Source of the DNA: Areca catechu
Taxonomy: Eukaryota; Streptophyta; Magnoliopsida; Arecales; Arecaceae
DNA: 64,000 nt
NCBI GenBank assembly: GCA_021397845.1
Contig: CM038043.1
Location: 29,511,501 to 29,575,500 of the forward strand
Direction: 5' to 3'
The notes below the pieces were generated by a model that was not told where the DNA came from, searched no databases, and saw only the letters and a program-made list of their open reading frames with translations. Position numbers and translations under genes: made by a program. Shown one piece after another: positions 44,281-56,853 of the stretch; within the stretch, counting starts at the first letter, position 1; every line of letters begins with the position of its first letter.

Positions 44281-47200
44281 GTGATTTTAGGTACCCAAGC
44301 TAACTTGGGTCCTTTTGGGTTAGTAAAATTGGTTCGCTATGGAACTCAAATGGTTCTATATTTCAATGCACCAATTATAAAACTTTTCAGAGAATTGCAT
44401 TGATAAGATTTATGTCCAAATCTACGACATGTATAATAGATAATTTTATCATTTTTGAATGATGCATGCTTTGAAGCTATAAAAGATGCAGAAACAGAAA
44501 TATTTGGTCCAAAAATTTTTTCATAGAATTCTTAGGAACATATTTCAAGCCAATAGAAATAGATTTTGATGGAAAAGCTTTTTGAAATTTAGCATTAGAA
44601 GCTGAAACTTTGAAGATACAAATTTTTTTGCTGAAATTCCTTTAGCATTTAAAGCATTAAATCTAATTCCAGCTTTATTTTTTGAATCCTTCTGTTATTT
44701 CAAAATTAGTTCAAGCTTGTTAGAACTCAAAGTAAGTTTTTTTACTAAAGGCTTCAGCTTTTCAACCTCTGTTTTTAAATCTACATTTTCGGCAACTAAA
44801 ATTCTATTTGTCTCATTTAAAGCATTTTTCTCATTATTCAAAATAATAACATTTTCAGAAAGGTTATTCAATTCTTTTTGTAAAATGTTATTCTTTTCAG
44901 AAATCTCATCCTTGTCTTTTAATAAAACATCATTTTGTTTCTTTAAAAATTTAATTTTTACCCCAGCTTTCTTGAATTAAATAAGTAAATCATGAAATGC
45001 AGACTTCAGTTTATTATATGAAATTCAGTTTGAAGCTCAGGGGATGATACCTCATTTTCTAGACCAATCATACATAGGTTCGCAGATTTCGTGATCTCTT
45101 CTTCTTCATTAGATGAGGATGCTTTGCTGTCACTCCACGTCGCCACCAGAGCTTTCTTTTCCTTTTTCATAAAACCCTTTTTCAACAATGGACAGTTTGG
45201 TCGGATGTGCCCTAGCTTTTAGCATTCATAATAGGTGAGCACTTCTTTTTCTTTTTCCTTCTCCGTGTCCTTCTCCTTACTAAATTCTTTGTTTTTGTGA
45301 AATTTTCTAAAATACCTTCCTTTTCTTCTTCCCAAGAAATTTCTAAATTTTCTGACGACCATGACAATGTCTTCGTCTTCCATGTCGCTTTCAGTAGAGG
45401 AGCTTTTTGAAAGAAACACAAGGTTGCAAGTGCCTACACTAAGCATGCAATAGCATAGGGAGCATGTATACATTTTAAAATATTTTTAAAATAACAGTGG
45501 AAACAACCTACTCCGCATAGGATATAATATGTACAACATGCATGTACAGGCATAACAAGGCATGAAACAGGGCATGTAATATTTATAAACAAATTTGGTA
45601 AAGCTAGATCTATTCATGCATGAAAAATAAAAACCGAATTTTTATCTTATTCTCGCTTGGAATAAACCAGGGACAATGCTGGAATAGCTCGGATAACTGG
45701 AATAAACATATTCCAGTCATCTTCTTCCAACGGCCTTTGGAACGTTGTTTTCTTCCTTTGTTCCAATAGTAGCAAACCAAAACAAAAATCGGAAACACTT
45801 GCTCTCACCTTCTGCAACAACAGCAAGGTAACAACTTGATTGGTCTTGCTTCAAAGGAGAGCTATCGGATCGTTCATCCAACGACGTTTGAAGTCTCTTC
45901 ACCCAGGAATTTTAGAATGTTGAAAATCTACAAACAAAAATAGGGGAAGCAAAAGCAGTAGCAAAAGAGGTTCTATCGGCTCCCAGGAGCTCAAGCGAAC
46001 ACCCTCTAGAGGGAGAACATGCTTGGGGCTCCTCTGATCTAGCTTCTCATGCAATGCTAGTCACTGGAAAGCTTTGAAACGGTGGGAGGAAAGAAGAAAT
46101 AGAACTCTCTTGTTCTGCAATTTGTTTTCTCCAAAACAAATGTTCTTCCTTTGATAGAGCACCAACTATAATAGGGAATCACAGCAATCTTACACTCCCA
46201 ATCTCTCAGCAAAACCCAGACCCAAAACACCGGGTGAATTGGAAGGTGGGAGTTCTCAAAACATGAAGACTATGCATCGATTCTCAGCACCCAGAATTTT
46301 ATATCCAGCGTGAACTTTGAAACCGGTCATTTTGGAAGCTTAAGAGACTACAGGGAACACGAGATGCCAACACCAATCAAATAAGTGTTGAACGAAGCAA
46401 TGAAGAACCATTAAATGGTGAATGAATTCAAGCCAAATGGAGTGAAACGGGAGAAGAGAAAGATGCTTAAAATCCCTGTTCACCCAAGCCATTAATACCC
46501 TGTAGATAGGTTATTACCATGAAGAGGGGTTCAAATCAGTTCATAACTGGCTTAAAAAATCCCAAACCGATTCTAAACCAGTTCACAATTCAATTAGATC
46601 AAAATCCAATTGATAAAAGGCTTGGTCAATTCTCGGTCACTCAGAAACAATTCTCGATGTACCCGAACAAATTATGATCGATCCAAAACCGGATCAATCC
46701 AACGAGTGCTCAATCAAACCATTACCAAAATGATTCCTAATCATAAATCGATACCTGGAACAGCGAGAGATCCTCTATGGCATGTGATCTCATAGGTTCG
46801 AACCTAGGCGGTAGCATTGGAACAATTCCAGTACCAGCACAAGATACCATCTAGCAATGGATCCCGACATCCGGATAGGTCGAAGATGCGAGAGCAATCA
46901 ATTGAACCTCTGGCATATGGTTACCGTATAATTCATCCATTTGACCTCCAATGCTCAGGATGACCTAGGGTTAGACTGCCAGCCCTAGCTAAGTCAATCC
47001 ATAATATGTCTCAACCTCGCAAGTCTAGTGACTCCTCACTAGGACTACCCTTGTCAAGGATTTGCTAAATTGAGACATTGGAAGACATTCAATCCAAACT
47101 ACTTGGACAGGTCATCTCGATCATTGTCCACCACTGCTCCATATGCACTTGCCTGTACCCAGAAACCTTCAATCACCAGATTAGAAATCGGGGTAGTCCG

Positions 47201-48414
47201 GCAATAAAGAACAGGGAGTTAATTGCAAGCTACCATGATGACCTCAGGTCGGAGGGATACAAATATCCATATCCAATCGTGAGCATCCCTTTGGCAGAAA
47301 GGGACTACACGAAATCACATTCAATGAGATATCATATATTCCGCATATCACATCAGTGTCACCACACTCCTTTGATCAAGAGAACAACCAAACGATGTGA
47401 ACTACAACAACCTATACTTGATACATTGCCGTCCAGTACAATGTATCCTTTAGTCTTGAACCTGGTTTAAGGACCGCTCGATATATCCTCTCTATATCGA
47501 AGTCAATGTAGTCCTAAGGACTTCATCACATGAAAAAGAGTTCATTACAGGAAAACGTAAGAATGTGATGAGCTGCCAAAATAATATTTATTAATTCATA
47601 CAAAGAGTACAATACTCAGCTCAACCGCCTACAGCCTAAGTGATTGGCTTTGAAACACAATTCCCAACACTTTCTTCTCCGATTCTTCATCCTTTCTGGA
47701 ATCCCTGGCAGCTTTGAAGGTGATTGATTTCTTCTTCTTTTGATCATCTTCAATTCGGTGCTGCATGGTCAGTTCATGCATGATGCGAGATCCTAACGGT
47801 TCATCCAGCAATAAGGTATTCAAATCTTTTGCTTCTTGGATGGCAGTCACTTTTGGATCTCATTTGTCCAGAAGAGATCTTAGAATCTTTTATACTATAT
47901 GTGCATTAGTATATACCCTGCCAATACTTTTTAAGCCATTAATAATGTTAGTGAAATGTGAAAACATGGCAAAGATTATTTCATTAGGTTCCATCTTAAA
48001 CAATTCGTAACTATGCACAACAAGATTAATTTTAGAAGACTTCACTTGAGAAGTTCCTTCATGGGTCACTTCGAGTTTATTCCAAATTTCTTTTATAGAG
48101 GAGCAAATAAAAATTTGATTAAACTCATTACTATCCAAAGCACAGCATAAGAGATTCATTGCTTTGGCATTTAACTCACCCATCTTCATGTCATGTTCGT
48201 CCCAATCCTCATTAGGTTTTGGAATGTCCATTCCATCAATTTTAATTATCGGAATATAAGGACCCTTTAGAATGACCTTCCATAATTGAAAATCAACTAC
48301 TTGAACATAAATTTTCATTATAGCTTTCCAGTATACATAATTTATGGCAGTGAAGGGTGAAGGTCTATTGGTTGATTGGCCTTCCACCAAGGACATACTC
48401 ATTGGATGAGCCAT
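44281..48414 (-). pseudogene. Gag of F3 (broken and split by insertion I)
   Basis: ATG at 48414 (MAHPMSMSLVEGQSTNRPSP). The capsid frame is open to 47890 and continues TAIQEAKDLNTLLLDEPLGS to 47669, where element I interrupts it. It resumes at 45417 with SSSTESDMEDEDIVMVVRKF and ends in the K/N-rich coiled-coil-like part and knuckle region (YRCRRFGHKSYQ-type near 44420). The split explains the 2.25-kb greater length of this internal region. Confidence 0.78.
45418..47668 (-). mobile_element. Element I: solo-LTR-like insertion in gag of F3
   Basis: 2251 bp with TG...CA ends (minus strand begins TGTTGGGAATTGTGTTTC and ends ...gtgtttctttca). Flanks are ctttt on the left and ctttc on the right; F2 has one ctttc at this point, so a 5-bp duplication with one change. 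A TATA-like GATATAAAATT occurs on the minus strand near 46300. No pol, primer site or polypurine tract is found. A 130-codon plus-strand ORF (47078-47470) lacks any known domain. A solo LTR of another family is the best reading. Confidence 0.72.
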
Positions 48415-48445
48415 CAATCTTTACTCTAGTGTATTCAGAGACACT

Positions 48446-48457
48446 ACTCTGATACCA
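48446..48457 (-). promoter_or_regulatory. Primer binding site of F3
   Basis: TGGTATCAGAGT on the minus strand, two bases from LTR4; it matches tRNA-Met except for the last base. Confidence 0.75.
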
Positions 48458-48459
48458 GT

Positions 48460-51400
48460 TGTTGCCCAAGTGGCTATCTAAGAGGGGGGGTGAATTGGGA
48501 CTTTTAAAAAATCAAAGCAAGTAATGTACAATTAAAAATCCTTTGCAAGTGGTAGGTGCTGTGACAAAGTAGTAAATTGCGGAAGCTAAGTAAAAGCAAG
48601 GAAGCACAACACAAACACATAAAATTTAATGTTGTTCGGAGCAACCCAACTACTACATCCACTAACCTAGATATCACTTGGGATTTCAACTATATTCACA
48701 CCCGAATACAGTAGGATTGTTTTGCAAGATCACAATCCAAAATGATGCAGAACAAATAAGATGATGCGATGCGGAAGTAAATTAAGACTTTTTTTTTTTT
48801 TTTTGTGTTTTGTTGGAAGTTGGCTTGACTCAAAAACAAGGCTAACTAATATTGAAAGAAAATATGCACTGAAAGAAAGCACAATTCAAAAGAGTAGATT
48901 ATCAGAGTAATAAAGAAGTAGGATCGCTGGGGATTGAGAAACCCCCAGACCTAGGGTTTACTCCTCTTTCAAGAAATAGACGAAGAGAGAAGAGAAGGTT
49001 TTATACCTGACTGTGATATCTCTCTTTGCTTCAATTGAAGGACACTCTCGAGCAGATTGCAGGATCATTGGAGATGGGGTATCTTCGTAATGGATCCTCG
49101 GATTGTAGTCCTATGGCAAGGTTGGCCTTCTTCTCGTACTTTGGATCTGGAAAAGATGAAGAACAAGATAAAGATGTAAGAAACTCAAGGAAGAGACCTT
49201 TACTTGGGATAGCTCCAGATTGCTCGAACTTTGAAGATGAGGGAAGAGTATGGAGGTGGCGATGGAAGATGGAGTGGATTTAGGGTTTGGCTGGTAGGGC
49301 GGCGGCTTGCAGATGAAAAGGACCTAGGGCTTGATATAGTGGGCGGTGGCTTGGAGAAGGAGATGGCGGCCTTGAATGAAGTGGGAATAGGGTGTAGGAA
49401 TTTGGGTGTTGGCGGCTAGGATGATGAAAGGAAATTAGGGTTGGCGGCCAGGGATGAAAGCGGGGCAGGATTTTGGTAACTTTGGAGATCTCTCACCTCC
49501 TCAAGGCTCCAATGGAACCCGGATTTACTCCCTCACGGAGCTCAACACTCAAAGAAGTGCGGAAGAAGAGAACTCAAGGTTGCTCAACACAAGAAAAGAT
49601 TTCATTTACTCATTCTAAAATCAAAAGATTACATAAGGGTCCAATATATAGACCTTGCAAGAGAAACAAAATTACACTACTTCCCATGTGGGACTAAACA
49701 TTCATCCTAAGCATGAAAAACTTTCCCTTGACCGACCAGGCTTCTTTCCTTGGAGTGGGTGGCCTCAAATGCAAGGTGATGGCTTCATATGGTAGGTATG
49801 TGGGGCACCTCCTAGTTCTTCTCCTTAAGTCATAGGTTTTCCTTCCATGACTTGCCCTTTCTTGGAAGAAAATACTCATCTCCTAGTCTTTCTCCCCAAG
49901 ACTAGGCTCCTTCCATTCATAGCCAGATACATTAGGCAGGTGTGGGCGCCTACCTTGAAGTCCTCTCCAAGAAAAATTTCCTGCTCCTTTAGCTTGGTTA
50001 CTTTTGGCAGCTTGTGGGCGCCTTCCTTGACTTCTCCTAAGAAAATTTTCTTGCTCTCTTAGGCGTGGGGACCAGGGACACTGGGATAAAATGTGGTGCC
50101 AACTGGCCCTGGGAGTGAGGCTGGGAGTGTGGCGTCCACTTGCATTTGGCCTTGGAAGAAAAATGATGCCCTCGGGAATGGCGCCAACCAGGACTTGACT
50201 TGGACTTAGACTGAGTCAACATGACTCAACAAAATGAAATGCAGACTCAAAGAAATAAAATAATCTGGTTGACCAGGTCAACCCTTATTACAATCCCTAA
50301 TCTTCGGGCAAGGTCATTCAAAGATCTAGATGGAACCCTGAAGTCTTCTTCAGATTATGGTGCCCGCACCATAAAACCTCTATACTTTGGTTTTAACGGG
50401 ATCACCAAAAAAAACCCAACACCCTTTGATTTTAAACAGGCTCACCAAAGAAACCTAACTTGGTTTTACCAGGATCACCAACAACCCAACACTTGGTTAT
50501 TATCAAGGCTCACCAAGAACCTATTTGGTTTTTCAACCGGGCTCACCAATAACCCAACAACAATTCAAGAATGAATTAAAGTAAATGCAATAAAAATGAC
50601 AAACTCAAATTGTCGGATAGTTGCTGTTGCAGCTTGATGGAAGTCCACTCGACTTGCACTTGAATAAGCTTTAATTGCTTCAGTGGATTCTTCAAAAGTT
50701 GCTTCAAGCTTCATATCAGAGTTGGTAAAGACTTGAAGGCTAACTTGTATGCTCTTGTGCTCTTTTGCTGTTGGTAGGTAAGATATTCAATATAGCTCTC
50801 TCTTCTTTGAATAACTTTCTAATTCATTGCTTCAAGAAAGTTCAAATCCTTCAAATTTAAAGTCTTCTATTATTCCAAGGTAGTTCTAGCCATTGTAGAC
50901 CGTTGGGGAATGATTTGTGACCATTGGAGTACTTTTTAGCATTCAAAAATAATTTGTGGAACCAGCCGTTGGATACCTAAAAATGATGTTCGAGTCGGCT
51001 CGGATTCCTTCGAGTTGGCTCGGATCCTTCGAGTCGATAGTTCGAGTCACCAAATCTTCAGTGCAGTCGGTTCTTTGTCTCAGGGCACAAAACTTCAATG
51101 TGGACGAGTTGACTCTGATAGCTCGAGTTGGCTCGAACTTCTTTCTTTGAGAAACTTGAACTCGAGGAGTCGGCTCTTTTTAGCTTGGGTCGGCTCTTCT
51201 TCTCAGGTTCAGAAATCCTTACACTGGAAGTGTTGGCTCGATGCAGTTTGGGTCGGCTCACTTTCTCAGGTCTTCAAAATTAGGTATGACAGAGTCTGCT
51301 GTTTCTGGTTCAGGTTGGCTCGCCTGGCTGTTCTAAAAAATCTTCAGAAACTGGACTCTAGAGGAGTCGGCTCAGACAAATTCCAGTCAACTTGGATTCA

Positions 51401-51838
51401 TTGGAGTTGGCTTGGTTACCTTCGGGTCGGCTCGGATTGCTGCATTCCAGAATCCTTGCTGTGTGCCAATTGGTGGAGTCGGCTCTTCATCATGCTAGGT
51501 CTGCTCGAGTATTCCTTTTCACGACTTTTATACTTGAACTCAAAGAAAAACTCTCACCAGCTTTTTACATTTTCAAGCATACCAACTCAAAATAATTTTT
51601 ATGGCACACACACGGAGAAGTAACTCTTTTCACATGATTTTTTCTTAGCTTTTTCATTGGGTTCTTCTTTACAAAAATACATTACAACACAACTCAAACA
51701 TGAAACAATAGTGTAGGAGTTGATATTTGAACAATTAACTCATCCTATAAAAACTTGTAAAAAACATGAAGATTTGTTAGAAATAAATATATATTCTCCA
51801 ATGTTTGGTTATCATCAAAATCACTTATGGGGTCAACA
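48460..51838 (-). repeat. Copia LTR4 (5' LTR of F3), split by solo LTR H
   Basis: The two parts, 48460-48742 and 50372-51838, join into a ~1745-bp copy of LTR1-3. The right end ...ggtcaaca at 51838 is followed by agcca and the leader of element G rather than a polypurine tract, so this is the outer end of the block. Octamer cluster at 50990-51520. Confidence 0.85.
48743..50371 (-). mobile_element. Element H: solo LTR of the A/B chromovirus family
   Basis: 1629 bp, minus orientation, same ends as LTR A and B (TGGTGCGGGCACCA at 50371, ...ttctgcatca at 48743). No internal sequence follows. Flanks caaaa and taaaa are a 5-bp duplication with one change of the caaaa present in LTR1-3. A TATATATT near 49650 is the likely TATA box. 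It differs from the B LTR more than A and B differ, so it may be older or a subfamily. Confidence 0.85.
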
Positions 51839-52198
51839 AGCCAAAACTAGGCAGGTTGACACAACTTACACCCAACTCAACAACTAATCCTTTCTCTGGC
51901 CAGGTAGGGGATAGGAGTGTGGGAGGCCCCTCGTGCTTTTGTAGGGACCCAATTAAAAACCACAACACTACTTAGGTTGTTTAACTCTGGACCCCAACTT
52001 TAAACACCAGATTCCAATAATAGTTGGTGAATTGAATGCACTAGTTGGCCTACACAATTCGAACTCACCTGTTGGTGTCATGATGGGGGATAAAAATGAA
52101 ATGATAAATGAAAAGTTTTAGCAAGCTAACCAGCAAGAAAACTTGAGCAATTAATTATCAAATAAATGGTCAAAATTAATTCAAGAAAATAATCTTCA
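51839..52198 (-). other. Leader of element G (right part)
   Basis: Continues directly from 19753 when the copia block is removed. It resembles the E leader at about 61970-62130 (ggccaggtaggggatagg ... aattaaaaaccacaa). No ORF is supported. It joins the LTR at about 52199. Confidence 0.6.
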
Positions 52199-52796
52199 TA
52201 AGGAGACAGTTGATCTAAATTATAATACCCAAAATATAGATCTAGTTCAAAATAGAGATTAGGATCATGGCAAAGAAACCATCACTACTAGGGCAAGTTA
52301 ACCTTCAAATAATCAGATCTATTGAAGCTTAGGAAGTGTTTTCTGACCAACAATGATGGCTAATTATTTGGTGGAAGAAGGAGCTCTCATCACTCAAGGA
52401 TTATGGTCTAAACCACAAGACTAGCACTCCCTACTTTTAGGACTCACCTTGGCCATGATTCTTGGCTTGGAGGCCTTCATCATGGACTTGGAAAATCAGA
52501 GAAAACCTGCATCAAATCAGAGATTAGGCATGAAAGAAGAATTCATAATTGGAATTGAAATAAGAAGAAGAAGAAAGGGAAACAAGGAAGTAGAAGTCGG
52601 TGCCTTCAAGGAATGATGCTTGGATCTTGGATCAAGCAAGGAGCACTCCACCTTTTAAACACTCAAGGGTATTCTACCCTTCAAACACTCATTCAAGAAC
52701 CTCACACTCTCTTCTCAAACCTATCTTCTAACTTTCAAACTAAAAAACTTTTCACTCCAAACAATAACTCAAGAAAACTAGAACACAAGAAAACAA

Positions 52797-54251
52797 TGGT
52801 GCGGACACCAAAGGCACCAGAATAAGACAGAGGCTTTTCAACCCTCAATGAATTGATCAATAATTTATGAGTCCATCTGTAATAAGGGCTTAGCCCATCT
52901 GAGTCTATTTTAGTTGTCATTTGAGTCTTTTGAGTTGTTATTTCTGTTCTGTACTAGTCAGCTCATGTTGAGCTAGTTCAGTCCAATGCTAGTCAGCTCA
53001 TGCTGAGTTAATTTTATTTTTTGAGTCTTGTCCAAGCATACTGAAGACTCAAGACCACATCATACAAGTGAATACCAAGTCCAACCAGATTGAAGACATG
53101 GAAGTTTAGCTCAAGTCCAACCTAGCTTGAAGATTTGAAGACCCCATGAGGAAAATTTAGAAAACCCTGATTCCTTGCAAATGCCCTCTAGATGCCCAGA
53201 TTCCCTTCTAAATGCAAGAATATATTCATAGACCTGGGCATCCATGATTCCAGAGGTCTATCTGCATCCTAGCCCAAAGAAATCAAGCCCAGGTGCCAAG
53301 CCCAAGCGCCTAAGAAGCAAGATACCAGGGAATATTCCTGCTACCTGGCTACCAGGCCATCCCAGCTTCCAAAGGCCGACACCCATGCGCCCGAGCCCCT
53401 TTGGGCTGGCCTCTTGATGCTCTTAGAAGCCCAACACACCCCCCTAGGCATCCTTGGAGTGTTGACCAAGTAAAGAGAATTTTTATGAATTTTTTTCTAC
53501 CTAATGTTTCCTTATTTTCTAGCTAGGGTTTGAGAGGGAAAAGGATTCTTATGTAAAGTACAAAGTACCCTTACTTGGAGCCCAAGGTTAAGGGTCTATT
53601 TAAGGGACCCTAGCCTCTTGTATGAAAATAGATTTTTGATATGAAATAAACCTTGAGTTCTTATACTGTTTTGTGTGATTACCCTGCTGTGTGCATAAAG
53701 GGATTTGAGAGTTCTTCTTCCCGGTGTTTGCAACCATCTTCCTGCCGCCAACCATCCTTCCAGCCCCCTCCAAAACTTTCTTCCCTTTCCTATTTTCCTT
53801 TGTTTTTTTGATTTCATTTGAGTTTTCTAACCCCTGACATGTCGTTTGCAGGTCCCCGAGTTCCTACGAATCCAACGACTCCAGCCAAGCCTCAATCGGA
53901 CCACTAAGCAGAAAGCCGGGTATCAGCAGGTCTTTGGCTCGGTTTTCCAGGCTGCATCCATCGAGGAACAAGAGATCCCTTCACTGTGATCTTCACTGCG
54001 CATTTCAGACATAGTCAGGTACACCCCCTCTACCTCCAGTAGTTATATTGTAGGAGAACTTGCCCAAACCGAGGCTTCTCATCCCGGCAATCCTTCTTTA
54101 GTACTTTTCTAGGTTCTAATCTTCATGCTTGGCTTAAAAAATTCATAAAAAATTCCTTACAATTAATTTTGATCTGGAATTTGGGAATTAATCACCTAAC
54201 CTCATATATAGAACATATAAAAAGAATTGCATGCATATTAGTCCCGCATCA
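52797..54251 (+). repeat. 5' LTR of element D
   Basis: Begins TGGTGCGGACACCA and ends ...cccgcatca. TATTTAA at 53597-53603 is a probable TATA box and gaaataaacc near 53642 a possible polyadenylation signal. The terminal bases resemble the A/B LTR but the body does not. Confidence 0.9.
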
Positions 54252-54254
54252 TTT

Positions 54255-54265
54255 TGTATCAGAGC
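54255..54265 (+). promoter_or_regulatory. Primer binding site of element D
   Basis: TGTATCAGAGC, the tRNA-Met site lacking one G, three bases after the LTR. Confidence 0.75.
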
Positions 54266-55125
54266 TTGGATTAGGACTTGTTTTCTGCAATTTTTTAGTC
54301 CATATATGCTCTATTATTTAAATTATTTCTCCCTGATAAAAACTCCAAAAATTCTGAAATTTATCTTTCTGGATTCATCATAATTTTGTATAATTGTTGG
54401 AAGTTTTGTAGATTTTGTTTCGACTTGTGAATTTTCTGCAAGCAGAAATATAGCCTGCAAATTTTTGGCTCTGTTTTTTCAGCAAGACAAGTTTGGAAGT
54501 TTTAGGGTTTTGTTTAGCATATTTTGCATATCTTTTAATTTTAGTATATTTTCTGCATATTAGGCCATAATTTTTAATTTTTCTTATATTTAAGAAAATA
54601 CCAAAAAAAATTACATATTTTCCAAAAATACCAAAAACACTAAACCCTAATTTTCATCCTCATCTGCCTGCCATCATTGCATAATTTACTTTTAAGTGCA
54701 CTCTTGCTATATCAGATGGGGGGAGGGTTAGATCACCTCTCCTTAGCCCAAAACCACATCCCTTGCATTCGGTCCCAAGCCTTAACCTAAAATTAACTAG
54801 ACTTAATTTGCCCTAGTGGGCTAGGGACACCAACTGGTCGGGTCCGGGCTAGTGTTAGATCACCGTGTCTAGTTAACCTGTGTGTGCCTTGTGCTCATTG
54901 TCTAGAATGGTGGTTCAGGGATTCAATCACGAAGGGCTTGTGTGCTGGTCTACCTACCTGGCCAATCTCTGATTGGTGTCTAGGATTGGCAATCAGGGAC
55001 CTAACACTCCCCTTACACCTGCCTGGCTGAGTACAGGGTTACTATAAGCTAGTTTGCCATCCTGATTGAGCATCTAGTTTGGACTCTAGGTCTAGTCAGC
55101 TATAGTCGGTCTGATCGAGTCTTGC
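54266..55125 (+). other. 5' leader of element D
   Basis: 54266-54700 is AT-rich. 54715-55120 is the block conserved with A and B (ctccttagcccaaaacca, gggctagggaca, gaagggcttgtgtgctgg, cctaacactccccttacacc). No coding region is supported. Confidence 0.65.
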
Positions 55126-56853
55126 ATGAGCACTAAATCAGGGGTTTCATATCACCCACCTCCTTCATAAATGTCTGAACCCATGAAAAATTTGCAAGCC
55201 CAAATAAAAGCACTCACTGAGCAACTAACCCAATCCATGGCCCAGTTAACTCAGTCTAGTATCCAAACCAACAATAGAATTGACCATCTTGCCAATAGGT
55301 TTGACCAGTTAGAAGGCCGTGTAGGGACCATACAAAGAACCCATGTGTCATAGTCTGAGCCAGATCCTGAGTCCCCTCAACCTAGGAGGACCATAAACCC
55401 TGATCTATACCATGAGGTTGAACCTAGGAGAGCCCCTCATCCTAACCCGTACTACAATCCTCAACCTAGGAGGACCCCAAACCCTGATCCATACCTAGAG
55501 GTTGAACCTAGGAGAGCCCCTCAGCCTGACCCATACTATAATCCTGAGCCTAGGAGGACCCCAAACCCTGATCCATACCTTGAGGCTAAACCTAGGAGAG
55601 GCCATCATCCTGACCCAATCCCTAAGGTTAGTCCTAGAAGGATCAATCAGGATTTTGTAGACCAGGAAGATAGATCCTATTTACCCACATCCTATTAGCC
55701 TAGTATACCCACAACCTATAGATCTTATGACTCCAAATCCTATGAACCTAGAACCTATGAATCCAGAAACTATGAACCTAGATCCTATGACTCTAGATCC
55801 CATGATCATAGATCCTATGCACACAAATCCTATAAGGCCAGTAGACCCAAGACCCATAGAGCTGAACCTAAATCCTATGAGCCCAGAGAACCCATAACCC
55901 CTAAGTATCAATCTAGTACTAGTTAGGTTTCCCTTAGTCAACTTGAACCCCATACGATTAGTACCCCTAAATATGAGCCCAGTAGTGAGCCACTACCCCT
56001 TAGGCAACCTAAACCTACTCGGATTAGTGTCCATAATCATAAACCAGGACCTAGCCAATTTTCCCCTAGCCGACCTTCTCCAACCATTCCTGAGATTAAC
56101 AAGGCTTACATTAATGCGGAAGTGTATGAAGCTGATGTGAGCCTAGTGGATGAGTATGAGGGAGAAGAGGAGACACCTTTAGTAGACCTCGAATTAGCTG
56201 ACCCAGTAGATACCTAGGTAGAAACCAACCCAGAGCTAGTTGACCGTAACCATATCCAACCTAAAGCTATAGTAGAAGAACAAATAAAGGAAGAGAACCT
56301 AGGTACTGTTGCTAGAGCCTTACCTGAGGAAACCATAGAGGAGAGCCAAATTATAGAGTCTAGTCCAAAAATACAAGAACCAGAAGAATTTATTAAGGAC
56401 CTGATCTCTTTGAATCAATACCTTCAAGATGAGCCCCCTCCTATAGTTCCCATTAAGGACCTCTTCCTCGAAATTGGTGACCCATCCTTCCATTATGCAA
56501 ACCCTGTAAATATAGCTTAACCTCTTAAGGTTAACCTCATTAGTATAGGATTAGTTCCTGACACCCCATTTTTTATCCTACTTTATCCAACTAACCCGGA
56601 ACCTTTTTTTCCACCCTACCAGACTAATTCTGAACCCACTTCCAATTTCCTACCCTTTCCTATGTTTTCTCATGTGTCTAGAACTATTAGGTTATATTTT
56701 GTCGAGGTTACTAGGTTGCAAGGATCCATAGAGCCCATCACATTTGCTACCTACTTTTGGCAGACCCTCTGGCACCTATTAGGAGTTACTAGCAAATTTT
56801 CTTCTGCATGTCATCCATCAACCATGACTCATGCCCCCATGCCCAAGTTGTAG
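55126..56853 (+). pseudogene. Gag-like protein of element D with repeats, no capsid or knuckle
   Basis: One reading frame of 576 codons without a frameshift, starting ATG at 55126 and interrupted by six stops (near 55168, 55351, 55696, 55924, 56217, 56518). The N-terminus is coiled-coil-like (MKNLQAQIKALTEQLTQSMA). Then come three 28-residue PRR/DPY repeats, an S/Y/R-rich low-complexity stretch (SYEPRTYESRNYEPRSYDSR), the acidic motif VYEADVSLVDEYEGEE, a charged region, and the linker to the integrase remnant (FATYFWQTLWHLLG, SACHPST). No capsid or CCHC is present. The function is unknown; basic low-complexity RNA binding is a guess. Confidence 0.75.
55375..55626 (+). repeat. Three 84-bp in-frame tandem repeats in gag of D
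   Basis: Units 55375-55458, 55459-55542 and 55543-55626, each encoding 28 residues of the pattern PRRTxNPDPY-x-EVEPRRAP. A length multiple of three keeps the frame. Confidence 0.85.

Larger units (their letters stand above)
19754..51838 (-). mobile_element. Tandem block of three SIRE-like Ty1/copia elements sharing four LTRs
   Basis: Order on the plus strand: LTR1-F1-LTR2-F2-LTR3-F3-LTR4, all elements pointing left. Each inner LTR directly abuts the primer site of one element on its left and the polypurine tract of the next on its right, with no host sequence between. The outer flanks carry agtca (19749-19753) and agcca (51839-51843), a 5-bp duplication with one difference. Removing the block rejoins the leader of element G. 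Confidence 0.85.

Noticed and set aside
47078..47470. 130-codon plus-strand ORF
   Set aside because: It sits inside the solo-LTR-like insertion I, antisense to its inferred transcription, with no recognised motif.
51839..52198. Independent intergenic host sequence
   Set aside because: It joins smoothly to 19753 when the copia block is removed and resembles the E leader, so it belongs to element G.
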